From positions 201,349 to 265,348 of the forward strand of contig JACPIF010000011.1 of assembly GCA_016188215.1 (NCBI GenBank): a stretch of DNA of 64,000 nt, in the 5' to 3' direction. Made by a program: the position numbers and the translations under genes. Position 1 is the first letter of the stretch, and each line of letters opens with the position of its first letter. The DNA is from Candidatus Woesearchaeota archaeon. GTDB lineage: Archaea > Nanobdellota > Nanobdellia > Woesearchaeales > JACPIF01. The notes beneath the pieces were generated by a model. It searched no databases, was not told where the DNA came from, and saw only the letters and a program-made list of their open reading frames with translations. Positions 41,206 to 47,957 of this stretch are shown one piece after another.

Positions 41206-42129
41206 TCAAAAATCCTCAGAGCTCCTGCTCTGCAATATAAGAATATCCTCAGTAGTAAGCTTCTTCCCGGTCCGTATCTTCTCTTCAACGACCTCTTCCT
41301 TGCTTCGCAGCGTTTGCACTTCCTGCTCTATCCGTCTTGCCCGCTTCTCTTTTTTCACTGCAGTGATCCTGCTCTGCTCTGCACCCAGCTCGTTTAGTTT
41401 TACTTTGAGCTCTTCATTTAGCGCCCTGAACTGCCCCTTTAATTCAAGGAATTTCGCATAGGCAGCCTCTTCCTGCGCAGTTAGCTCATCTATCTCTTTA
41501 GATAGCTTCAATAGTCTCTCATGCTCTTCCTGGCTCTGCCTTGCCTTCTCCTGCACCAGCATATGGGCGTCATTCCCCTCCTTCCGTATGGCATCCAGCT
41601 CTTGCTTCAGCCCTTCTATTGAATCTTGCGCCTTTGCCATGCCCTTGCTCTCTTCGTAAGCCTTCTTCATGAGCTTGATCTTCTTCATAAGCTCTTGCTC
41701 CTTCTCAAACGGCATGCTTTCTGTCTGTATCTTCAGCTCAAGCTGCTCAATCTCCTTCTTTAGCCTGACAGGGTTTTCCTTTATCTTAAGTCCTTTCAGC
41801 GCACTCTCCTTCTGCTTTTTCAGCATGCTCAGCTCCTTGAGCTTGCCCCCCAGCTTCTTGTTGGATGCATCCCTTTTTTCTTTTAGGGATTTTATCTCCT
41901 TGGCCAGGCTATCCCGCAGTTCCCTGGCCTTTTTAACCGTAAGAATCCGTTCCTTTACCTGCCTGCCTAATTCCTGCTTCTGGGAAAATGCCTGCTCCTT
42001 CTGTGCATCAAGGGCATTAAGCCTGGTGCGCAAAAGCCGCACAGATTCCTGTAGATCTGGCACTTGCTCCCTGGACACCCTCCTTTTTAGTGGCTCCTGT
42101 TCCATGAGTAATAGTTTCTGGCCTATCAT
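41206..42129 (-). CDS. Archaeal coiled-coil protein, COG1340-like
   Basis: A 307-residue protein, almost entirely coiled coil from residue 20 to 280 with no membrane helix. The stretch TESMPFEKEQELMKKIKLMK (near 138-157) and the C-terminal GKKLTTEDILILQ are hallmarks of the COG1340 family found across archaea. It may act as a spacer or scaffold, possibly near the ribosome or cell division; the function is not established. It converges with the small basic gene upstream. Confidence 0.8.
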   Translation of the reverse strand: MIGQKLLLMEQEPLKRRVSREQVPDLQESVRLLRTRLNALDAQKEQAFSQKQELGRQVKERILTVKKARELRDSLAKEIKSLKEKRDASNKKLGGKLKELSMLKKQKESALKGLKIKENPVRLKKEIEQLELKIQTESMPFEKEQELMKKIKLMKKAYEESKGMAKAQDSIEGLKQELDAIRKEGNDAHMLVQEKARQSQEEHERLLKLSKEIDELTAQEEAAYAKFLELKGQFRALNEELKVKLNELGAEQSRITAVKKEKRARRIEQEVQTLRSKEEVVEEKIRTGKKLTTEDILILQSRSSEDF

Positions 42130-42242
42130 ATATAAAAAGATTTAGGGCATATCTGGTTTATGGCCCTGGAAAGGCTAAAATTAGAAGGTATAAAAATGTT
42201 GCTGAATCGTGGCTGATTTAACTCAATAATACATGGATTAAA

Positions 42243-42641
42243 TTACATAAGGACATTTTTTACTTTTCCAAGATACATTGCATTTCCAACTGTGCCAAAT
42301 TTCCTAAGGAGTTTCTTTGGAATATATCGTTGACAAAACTTTAATGCTTTATGCTTCCCTTTTTCTCCTGCCTCAACAATAATAGCATCGTACTTCTTTT
42401 CGTCAATTGTTATATATCCATCATAGGCAATCGCATACATTTTTGGTTTCCGTTCGAAAACTATTTCCTTTGTTGCCGTTTCACTATCTTGTAAATTTTC
42501 AACCATTACTCTTATCAATTCAGGTTTACCCTTTGTTTTAGCCAATGTGAAAGGCACTAAATTTCCTCCATCTCTAACGGAATCAATACCATGGTCTAAA
42601 GCAAGAAATACAAGGTCATTTAGCTCTTTATTTTGCTTCAT
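42243..42641 (-). CDS. Hypothetical protein
   Basis: A 132-residue soluble protein with mixed alpha/beta character: LVFLALDHGIDSVRDGGNLV near the start and AIAYDGYITIDEKKYDAIIV in the middle. I recognise no family. Its putative promoter at 42681-42716 (minus strand) holds the word TCACTGGACA that also occurs in the repeat promoters at 9551 and 42758, linking it to that set. Confidence 0.55.
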   Translation of the reverse strand: MKQNKELNDLVFLALDHGIDSVRDGGNLVPFTLAKTKGKPELIRVMVENLQDSETATKEIVFERKPKMYAIAYDGYITIDEKKYDAIIVEAGEKGKHKALKFCQRYIPKKLLRKFGTVGNAMYLGKVKNVLM

Positions 42642-42680
42642 TCAAGTCCTTCTTAGACTTTTAATTAATAATTCTTTCCA

Positions 42681-42716
42681 TGAATAGTGTCCAGTGAATG
42701 TCCTGTGCTTTATAAC
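42681..42716 (-). promoter_or_regulatory. Promoter of 42641 gene with related operator word
   Basis: On the minus strand, TTATAAAG (about 42708-42715) is followed by GGACATTCACTGGACAC. The core TCACTGGACA is shared with the promoter repeats at 9551 and 42758, but here it lies downstream of the TATA box instead of upstream. Confidence 0.45.
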
Positions 42717-42757
42717 CTGTAAAATGGGCTTATTCCTGCTTTATAGAGGCAATTTCT

Positions 42758-42797
42758 CACTGGTCACTGGACATCCCTCGACGTGAGATATATAAAG
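42758..42797 (+). promoter_or_regulatory. Promoter repeat, copy 2 (tRNA-Leu locus)
   Basis: CACTGGTCACTGGACATCCC followed by CGTGAGATATATAAA, nearly identical over about 38 bases to 9551-9588. Downstream lies first a degenerate tRNA-Leu copy (42821) and then the intact tRNA-Leu gene (42897). A second TATA-like box (TTTTAAAT near 42861-42868) could serve the tRNA itself. Confidence 0.7.
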
Positions 42798-42820
42798 CAG
42801 ATAATCATTTGAAAATTAAA

Positions 42821-42870
42821 GTCACATAATTCGGAAGAACAGGAGTTGAGAACCTCGAGGATTTTAAATG
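42821..42870 (+). pseudogene. Degenerate tRNA-Leu fragment
   Basis: About 50 bases align to positions 42903-42950 of the adjacent tRNA-Leu gene, with roughly 80 percent identity over the D arm and anticodon arm (shared words CATAAT, CGGAAG and TGAGAACCTC). The acceptor and T arms are missing. It lies 26 bp after the TATA box of the repeat promoter. Confidence 0.7.
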
Positions 42871-42896
42871 TAATACTTGTATATAAATGTTTTCAT

Positions 42897-43010
42897 GCCG
42901 CGGTCGCATAATCCGGAAGTGCGGGAGACTGAGAACCTCCGCCAGAAATGGCATCTGGGTTCAAATCCGAAAGGATAGCAGGCCTCTTGGTGAAAATCCC
43001 AGCCGCGGCG
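42897..43010 (+). tRNA. Class II tRNA, anticodon GAG (Leu), with 31-nt intron in the T arm
   Basis: Acceptor GCCGCGG (42897-42903) pairs with CCGCGGC (43003-43009). D stem GCAT/GTGC, anticodon loop CTGAGAA and a variable arm GCCA-GAAA-TGGC give a class II tRNA. The anticodon stem has a mismatch at 31:39 (A-C). The T stem CTGGG/CCCAG with TTCAAAT loop is restored only if a 31-nt insertion (about 42969-42999) is removed, so an intron sits at the T-loop/T-stem border. Discriminator is G43010, whereas archaeal tRNA-Leu normally has A and tRNA-Ser has G; identity as Leu rests on the anticodon. Confidence 0.82.
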
Positions 43011-43087
43011 CATCCTACTTATGACTAACTTTTTTGTCTTGCTGGAGCACTAAAAGTTTAATGTCAAAAATCTTATTTTTGAGATGC

Positions 43088-43149
43088 TCAAGAACCACCT
43101 TACGTGGTTAAAATTAGCATTTCACCAGCATATGACTGGTGGTTCTTGA
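43088..43149. repeat. Long-stem hairpin, family with 59.1 kb element
   Basis: TCAAGAACCACC (43088-43099) pairs exactly with GGTGGTTCTTGA (43138-43149), and smaller hairpins (ACCAC/GTGGT; CACCAG/CTGGTG) are nested inside. Both ends recur at 59112-59226. It lies 27 bases past the stop of the P1 gene on the minus strand, so it may form the 3' end of that mRNA. Confidence 0.65.
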
Positions 43150-43176
43150 CAAAAAATTAAAAAATATATCTCCTCT

Positions 43177-43494
43177 TCATCCAAACAGGGCCCCGAGTCC
43201 GGCGGCTGCAGCCTCCTCTGACTTCTTCTCTTCCTGTGCCTTCTTGGCCTCGTCTTCAGCTGCCTTGCCTGCATCTGCTCCGGCTCCTGCCACAGCTGCT
43301 GGCGCTGCGACTGCAGTCACTGCAGCCTTCTTTATGGCCTCGTCTATGTTGACGCCGTCAAGCGCCGCGACCAAAGCCTTAACGCGGGCATCATCAGCCT
43401 GCACGCCTGCAGCCTCAAGCACTTTCCTGACGCTGCCTTCCTCGACCTTCTTGCCTGCCTTGTGCAACAACAAAGCGCTATATACGTATTCCAT
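43177..43494 (-). CDS. rpl12: Large-subunit ribosomal stalk protein P1 (L12ae)
   Basis: A 105-residue acidic stalk protein. ATG at 43494, with ribosome binding site GGAGG four bases upstream. N-terminal dimer and P0-binding helices [20 protein letters not shown] and [20 protein letters not shown], then an Ala/Pro/Gly hinge, then an Ala/Glu/Lys-rich segment. It ends GLGALFG, the conserved tail that recruits GTPase factors. A frame open to 43779 runs through the structured spacer and is not coding. Gene order is L1, P0, (spacer with structured element), P1, all on the minus strand. Confidence 0.92.
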   Translation of the reverse strand: MEYVYSALLLHKAGKKVEEGSVRKVLEAAGVQADDARVKALVAALDGVNIDEAIKKAAVTAVAAPAAVAGAGADAGKAAEDEAKKAQEEKKSEEAAAAGLGALFG

Positions 43495-43593
43495 TTTATC
43501 CTCCACTTGCTTGTTAAGCGTTTTATTTTCTTTATTCAACTCTTTTTTAACTTTTTTTTTGTTAACTTTTTCTCTAACTTTATTTGGATGACT

Positions 43594-43790
43594 GGCGCGA
43601 ACCATCGAAATGCTGCGCATTTCGGGGGTTTCGGAAATCTCTGATTTCCGCAACTGCGCGCCCCAACATGTCCCCGAACCGCAATATACAGTCAATATTC
43701 GAGGACTCACTCGCACCAGGGAGCCGAGATTCCAAGGAATTGAGCGCAATTCCTGGGCTTTGAAATGCTTGCATTTCAAAACATCTCGGC
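43594..43790 (+). ncRNA. Three-hairpin structured element, copy B (enlarged), in 347-bp spacer P0-P1
   Basis: Stem 1 GGCGCG/CGCGCC (43594-43599 with 43657-43662) encloses two perfect hairpins (CGAAATGC/GCATTTCG and CGGAAATC/GATTTCCG). Stem 2 GTCCCCGA/TCGAGGAC (43670-43677 with 43699-43706) follows CAACAT as in copy A. Stem 3 GCCGAGAT/ATCTCGGC (43723-43730 with 43783-43790) again encloses two hairpins (AGGAATT/AATTCCT and TTTGAAATGC/GCATTTCAAA). Strand assignment is uncertain, since the flanking genes are on the minus strand. Confidence 0.6.
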
Positions 43791-43841
43791 GACTACGAAT
43801 ACAAATTGTTAGTGTTTATTTTAGTGTCTATTTCACTTTCA

Positions 43842-44738
43842 CTATATCTTGGCCTCATCCTTCAAGGCAAGCATCTCCCTTTCAGCCTTTGCCAGTATCA
43901 GCTCAACGACTTCAGCTTCCATTATTGAAGCTTCCACCGCTACATTCTTGGCCTCGTTATGAGCCTTGCTTATCATTATCTCAATAGTATCTTTAGTAGG
44001 ATATCCGGCTTCAACAGATAAGTTGATGCTCCACTGGTGGCCCTGGACTAAATCAGCGACATACTTTGCCTCATCAACCGCAAGTATTTCCTTGCCGAAT
44101 ATTACACCGTTCTCGTACACCGCAACCAAATCCAGCCCAACCTCCATTGGCTGAATCCCAAGCCGCATCAAGACAGATGCAACCTTGTCATTGATTACAA
44201 CCCCTTGCTTTGCAACAACAGAATCCTGCCGTACTGTAACCTTGCCGCCTTCAACGCTTGTCTTGATGCCCAGCTGGCCGAACTCTCCGATTACCGGGCC
44301 TGGCGGGAAAGGGGTAGGGCCCGCAGGTATTACCAAGTCACGCGGCGCAGTCTGCCCTGCCTTTGCAAACGCCGGGCTTTTGTTCTGTGCAATATACTTG
44401 TATATCTTAAACGGATTCTCTTTGGTGAACAGCAATGCAGGCATCCCGCCCAGATGATTTTTCAGCCCTTCAAACCCTGGCTTGTCCTTGACCTGGTCAA
44501 TCGCCCTGGTTATTAGGTTTTTCTTGCTCATCCGCATATACGCAGATTGCCTGATTTTCTGCCGCATCCTGACTAACTGTGCAGCAGGCATGTTCTCCAT
44601 GTTGAGTATGCCTATGATTGGGTATTCAGAGAACAGCTTGGCAAGCTCCTGCACCTCTTCCTTCTTGTAGTCTGCTACGTGCGCTACCTTTCTGTCTTCG
44701 GGTGCCTTTCTTTGCTTTTTTATTATTACCTGCACCAT
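43842..44738 (-). CDS. rplP0: Ribosomal stalk base protein P0 (uL10)
   Basis: A 298-residue uL10 that binds 23S rRNA and carries P1 dimers. N-terminal rRNA-binding domain (YPIIGILNMENMPAAQLVRM, MRMSKKNLITRAID), then the archaeal insertion domain (PAGPTPFPPGPVIGEFGQLG, VVINDKVASVLMRLGIQPME), then helices for P1 binding. The usual C-terminal acidic hinge and GLFG-type tail are absent; the protein ends KAEREMLALKDEAKI. It starts one base inside the L1 stop. P1 follows after a long structured spacer. Confidence 0.93.
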   Translation of the reverse strand: MVQVIIKKQRKAPEDRKVAHVADYKKEEVQELAKLFSEYPIIGILNMENMPAAQLVRMRQKIRQSAYMRMSKKNLITRAIDQVKDKPGFEGLKNHLGGMPALLFTKENPFKIYKYIAQNKSPAFAKAGQTAPRDLVIPAGPTPFPPGPVIGEFGQLGIKTSVEGGKVTVRQDSVVAKQGVVINDKVASVLMRLGIQPMEVGLDLVAVYENGVIFGKEILAVDEAKYVADLVQGHQWSINLSVEAGYPTKDTIEIMISKAHNEAKNVAVEASIMEAEVVELILAKAEREMLALKDEAKI

Positions 44739-45481
44739 TAGGCTTCAGCCTCCACAGCAGCAGGCTTCTCTTCAACTGGCTCTTCTGCTTTCTTTTTGCC
44801 TGCCTTCTTTACCTTTTTCTCTTCAGCTGCAGCCTTCACTATAGGAATAGCCGGCCCCATGGTTGTTTTCAGGTATACACTCTTTATCTGCTGCTCTTCA
44901 TTTGGAAGGTGTGAAATAATATTCTTGTAGATAGTCATTACATTTTCTGCAATGATTGAAGGATCTGTATCCTCTGCACCGATAGAAGTCATGAATATAG
45001 GGTCTTTCTTGACAGATATCTTTACTGTCTTCCTTAACCGCTCAGCCAGTACAGTCAGGTTTGCATTCGGGGGAACTACACATCCTGCTTTTGGGTTTGG
45101 CATCTTTCCTCTTGGTCCAAGAACTCTTCCGAACGCGCTCGCAACCTTAGTCATGATAGTTGCCTGCGCAATGAAGAACTCATGCTCTGCCGCAAGCCTT
45201 TTAACAGCTTTCTTATCCTTGCTATAGCGGTCAAATTCGTCAATATCAATAACTGTATCAACAGCAGCCTTCGCATTTGCCTTCAGCTCAGGCCCTACAA
45301 ACGCAGCCAATCTCTGAGGCCTTCCCCTGTTGGCAAGCGGGATATAGAGCTCAACATGATTCTCAGGCTTCTTAAGGTCAAGATCTTTGAAGTTTATGAT
45401 TAAGTCTACTGTCTGCTTGAACTTCCTCTGCTTAGCTTCCTTTGCCTTAGCCAAGGCATTTAATACATCCTGCTTGTCCAT
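44738..45481 (-). CDS. rpl1: 50S ribosomal protein L1
   Basis: A 247-residue uL1, which forms the L1 stalk and in many organisms represses its own mRNA. Core: LYIPLANRGRPQRLAAFVGP, then FFIAQATIMTKVASAFGRVL, GPRGKMPNPKAGCVVPPN, with the conserved RGKMPNPK loop. A C-terminal tail of about 35 residues rich in Lys, Ala and Glu (VKKAGKKKAEEPVEEKP) extends beyond the core. It heads the L1-P0-P1 operon; the usual L11 gene is not upstream. The 125-bp leader is free of other genes. Confidence 0.95.
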   Translation of the reverse strand: MDKQDVLNALAKAKEAKQRKFKQTVDLIINFKDLDLKKPENHVELYIPLANRGRPQRLAAFVGPELKANAKAAVDTVIDIDEFDRYSKDKKAVKRLAAEHEFFIAQATIMTKVASAFGRVLGPRGKMPNPKAGCVVPPNANLTVLAERLRKTVKISVKKDPIFMTSIGAEDTDPSIIAENVMTIYKNIISHLPNEEQQIKSVYLKTTMGPAIPIVKAAAEEKKVKKAGKKKAEEPVEEKPAAVEAEA

Positions 45482-45606
45482 GATTGCCCTCCTAGCCCGT
45501 GTTGGGTTAGTAGCTGGGCTTATTCTAGCTGTAAAAGCGTAGATTAAGCGTTTATAGCGTGTTGGAATAATGCCTCATTTATAAAGATGTCGATAGACAT
45601 CTATTT

Positions 45607-46101
45607 CTATGTCCTCTCCATATGTAGCCTGTATTCAACACCGCCAAGGGAACTATAAATATCGACAAGTTCTATATGGCCGATTCCGACTACCTTAGGG
45701 CCTCCTAAAAATTCTGCAACAGCATCCCTCGGGGATAAACTCAGCGTAAAACGAGGCGATTGGCTTGGATTTGGATGGGTTCCTTCTATAACTCCAAGAT
45801 GGATAATGTTTTGCCTGAAAGGAAGGTCGCTTATCTTATTCAATACATGAGCCATAATTCCGCCTTGGGGAAATACGAATATGGTTGGGTTTTTATAAAT
45901 TCCTTGCATAAGGACAAAAGGCGCGTGGGGAGCCTCACCGCTTGCATTCCTTAGGTAATCTGCAAATTCCTTATGTGTCTTGAAGTGTGGTATCTCTTCC
46001 TTTTTCCCTACTTGACAGGTTATTTCTACTGGATACTTAAGCCTGGCAACGGCAATCCCTTTTTGATTTTGCGGATTATCATCTCCGTAAATTTCGGTCA
46101 A
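45607..46101 (-). CDS. Hypothetical protein, possibly longer upstream
   Basis: A 164-residue protein from a TTG at 46101, or about 218 residues if read from ATT at 46263. The upstream frame is open to about 46282 and looks coding (TFYESFQITHEGVTLEELAV, then ILNQKFLDVKTIFGEEDRFK), yet holds no ATG, GTG or better TTG. So the true start is unresolved: non-standard codon, frameshift, or sequence error. The body has beta strands and a Pro-rich loop (HLGVIEGTHPNPSQSPRFTL). No family recognised. Confidence 0.5.
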   Translation of the reverse strand: MTEIYGDDNPQNQKGIAVARLKYPVEITCQVGKKEEIPHFKTHKEFADYLRNASGEAPHAPFVLMQGIYKNPTIFVFPQGGIMAHVLNKISDLPFRQNIIHLGVIEGTHPNPSQSPRFTLSLSPRDAVAEFLGGPKVVGIGHIELVDIYSSLGGVEYRLHMERT

Positions 46102-46295
46102 CTTTGTCTCAGATAATTCCTTAAACCTATCTTCCTCTCCAAAAATAGTTTTTACATCAAGGAACTTTTGGTTAAGGATTACTGCAAGCTCCTCTAGTGT
46201 AACACCTTCATGGGTTATCTGGAAAGATTCATAAAAGGTGAGTAATCTATTTTGGTTAAAAATGTTACTACATTTCTAAGTATTTTTAGAATTAG

Positions 46296-46676
46296 TTACT
46301 TTCTCCTAAACAGCAGCCTATACTTATCCCATTCAGTAAAGGCAACAAACGCATTTAGCACCGCTACAATCAAGCCAAGCCATATTGTCTTTAAATCTAG
46401 GAATATGTGGAACAGCAGGATATTCACAATAATAGGTGCAAGCAGCAGCGCACCTAAAGCAACAAAGCTTCCGGTAATAAACATTAACCCAACCAGTATG
46501 AACACAACACTAATCACAGGATTCATGTATCCTGTATTCGCGAGAGCAACAAGGAATGCCTCTGCATCAGGAGGATACCCTGGTGGTATGGGCAGGTTCA
46601 TGAAACCCATTGCACCAAGTGCCAAGAGCATTAACCCAAACACGACCCGTACGCCAAGAACTATCCATTTATTCAT
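46296..46676 (-). CDS. Four-helix membrane protein, DoxX-like
   Basis: A 126-residue protein with four hydrophobic helices (about 5-27, 45-70, 72-88 and 92-112). The N-terminal stretch GVRVVFGLMLLALGAMGFMN and the loop with IPPGYPPDAEAFL are reminiscent of DoxX/DoxD-like quinol-associated membrane proteins. The match is by pattern only. Transcribed on its own on the minus strand. Confidence 0.6.
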   Translation of the reverse strand: MNKWIVLGVRVVFGLMLLALGAMGFMNLPIPPGYPPDAEAFLVALANTGYMNPVISVVFILVGLMFITGSFVALGALLLAPIIVNILLFHIFLDLKTIWLGLIVAVLNAFVAFTEWDKYRLLFRRK

Positions 46677-46750
46677 CCTAATATGTATATTTTACAGATT
46701 ATTAAATGTTATGATTTCTATTTAGCCAGCCCTAGTAAGTTAGATTTTCT

Positions 46751-47020
46751 TTATTCAGTCCCGAACTCCTTATATCCCTTGTGCTCAACAGCATCTGTGA
46801 CAACTTCAGCCACCTCAGCCTTCGGCGGCCCAGGCCGTATCATCTCAACAAAAGCAGACAGTATATCTTCATTGTCAGCCTCAGCAACTACTTCAACATC
46901 TCCATTCTCAAGGTTCTTCACGTAACCATGCACTTTGAGATGCTCAGCCTTCTCTTTTACAAACTGCCTGAAGCCGACACCTTGCACCTTTCCCTTAATA
47001 ATTATCTTGATTGCTTTCAT
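46751..47020 (-). CDS. acyP: Acylphosphatase
   Basis: An 89-residue enzyme, the standard family length, which hydrolyses acyl phosphates such as carbamoyl or 1,3-bisphosphoglycerate. The substrate loop is KVQGVGFRQFVKEKA, with the catalytic Arg in GFR, and Asn in GYVKNLENGDVEVVAEA activates water. The ATG at 47020 is the start; the frame open to 47095 would add a hydrophobic lead that the family lacks. Divergent from the gene at 47098. Confidence 0.93.
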   Translation of the reverse strand: MKAIKIIIKGKVQGVGFRQFVKEKAEHLKVHGYVKNLENGDVEVVAEADNEDILSAFVEMIRPGPPKAEVAEVVTDAVEHKGYKEFGTE

Positions 47021-47097
47021 GTAAGGGTTAAAAAACAATGCCCTATTAAAACTTAATGATGCAAAGATTAAAATAAAGGCATGCAACAAATCCATTC

Positions 47098-47469
47098 ATG
47101 GATCCTTTAGTGATACTATATGAAAAAGATGGTCCGCTGCACCTGCCGGAGCTTAAGCCGGATTCAAGATACGTCACCCCTATAAACGTAACAACAGATG
47201 ATGGAAAGCCTCTATACGAATTTGATCCGAAATCAGGAGTCCTCAGGCTCTCCATGCATCCGGATGATATTGGTACCCTGACCCGCATGCTACACATTAA
47301 TGGTGAAGGGGTAGACATGACCCTTCCAAATCCCCACACCAGCACCATACTCTTCTTCCTGCCTGGTGTGAAGGAGGTGCTTCCAATAGGAGATGAGTAT
47401 TACTTTGTAAAGCTGCAAGAAGTGCGGCATCCCGGGCTTACCAGACTCTTGCACAGCTTCCTTGCATAA
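47098..47469 (+). CDS. Hypothetical protein
   Basis: A 123-residue soluble protein. Beta-rich with a hydrophobic core (TSTILFFLPGVKEVLPIGDE) and no membrane helix. I know no family. It heads a plus-strand run (YjbQ, polyprenyl synthase) but has a 50-bp gap with its own TATA-like stretch (CTTTATAAATAA near 47477-47488) before the next gene. Confidence 0.5.
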   Translation: MDPLVILYEKDGPLHLPELKPDSRYVTPINVTTDDGKPLYEFDPKSGVLRLSMHPDDIGTLTRMLHINGEGVDMTLPNPHTSTILFFLPGVKEVLPIGDEYYFVKLQEVRHPGLTRLLHSFLA

Positions 47470-47519
47470 TCCATAAACTTTATAAATAAAATTCCAAGTC
47501 TTTGCAGAAGGTGGGGTAA

Positions 47520-47957
47520 TTGAAGTTCTATGCTGAAACACTCAGGCTGGATAGTACCGAAAAGCTTGATATAATGGACATAACCAGTGAAGTTAATGCT
47601 ATCCTGAAGGCTTCCCGGGTCAAGCAGGGTTTAGTGACAGTCTTCAGCAAGCATACTACCACCGCACTAAGGATTAATGAGAATGAGCCGCGCCTTCTCC
47701 AGGACTTAAAGCTCTTCCTTGAGCAGCATGCGCCGAGCAGCGGCAAATATCTGCATGATGACATGGATGAGCGGGATGTCCCTATAGATGAGCAGGTCAA
47801 CGGCCACAGCCACCTCAAGCAAATCATGTTGGGAACCAGTGAGACCATCCCAGTGAGCAATGGAAAGATGCAGCTTGGCACGTTCCAGAGCATCCTCTTC
47901 ATAGAGCTGGACGGCCCGCGCGCAAGAAACGTCAGCATCCATATACAAGGTGAATGA
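47520..47957 (+). CDS. YjbQ family protein (UPF0047)
   Basis: A 145-residue protein of the YjbQ/UPF0047 family, a small trimeric beta/alpha fold with weak thiamine-phosphate synthase activity in E. coli. Conserved pieces: TVFSKHTTTALRINENEPRL, SGKYLHDDMDERD, NGHSHLKQIMLGTSETIPV and LGTFQSILFIELDGPRARNV, with the histidines of the presumed metal or active site present. The start is TTG at 47520 after GGTGGGG. The next ATG follows the stop directly, so it is co-transcribed with the polyprenyl synthase. Confidence 0.85.
   Translation: MKFYAETLRLDSTEKLDIMDITSEVNAILKASRVKQGLVTVFSKHTTTALRINENEPRLLQDLKLFLEQHAPSSGKYLHDDMDERDVPIDEQVNGHSHLKQIMLGTSETIPVSNGKMQLGTFQSILFIELDGPRARNVSIHIQGE

Noticed and set aside
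43495..43779. Upstream extension of the P1 frame by 95 codons
   Set aside because: The extension reads through structured element B and an A-rich leader; P1 proteins start at the ATG at 43494, which has a good ribosome binding site.
43594..43790. Ribosomal protein leader autoregulatory site (L1 or L10 binding) as the explanation for element B
   Set aside because: The same element type occurs at 28.3 and 23.9 kb, next to unrelated genes, so it is not specific to ribosomal stalk operons.
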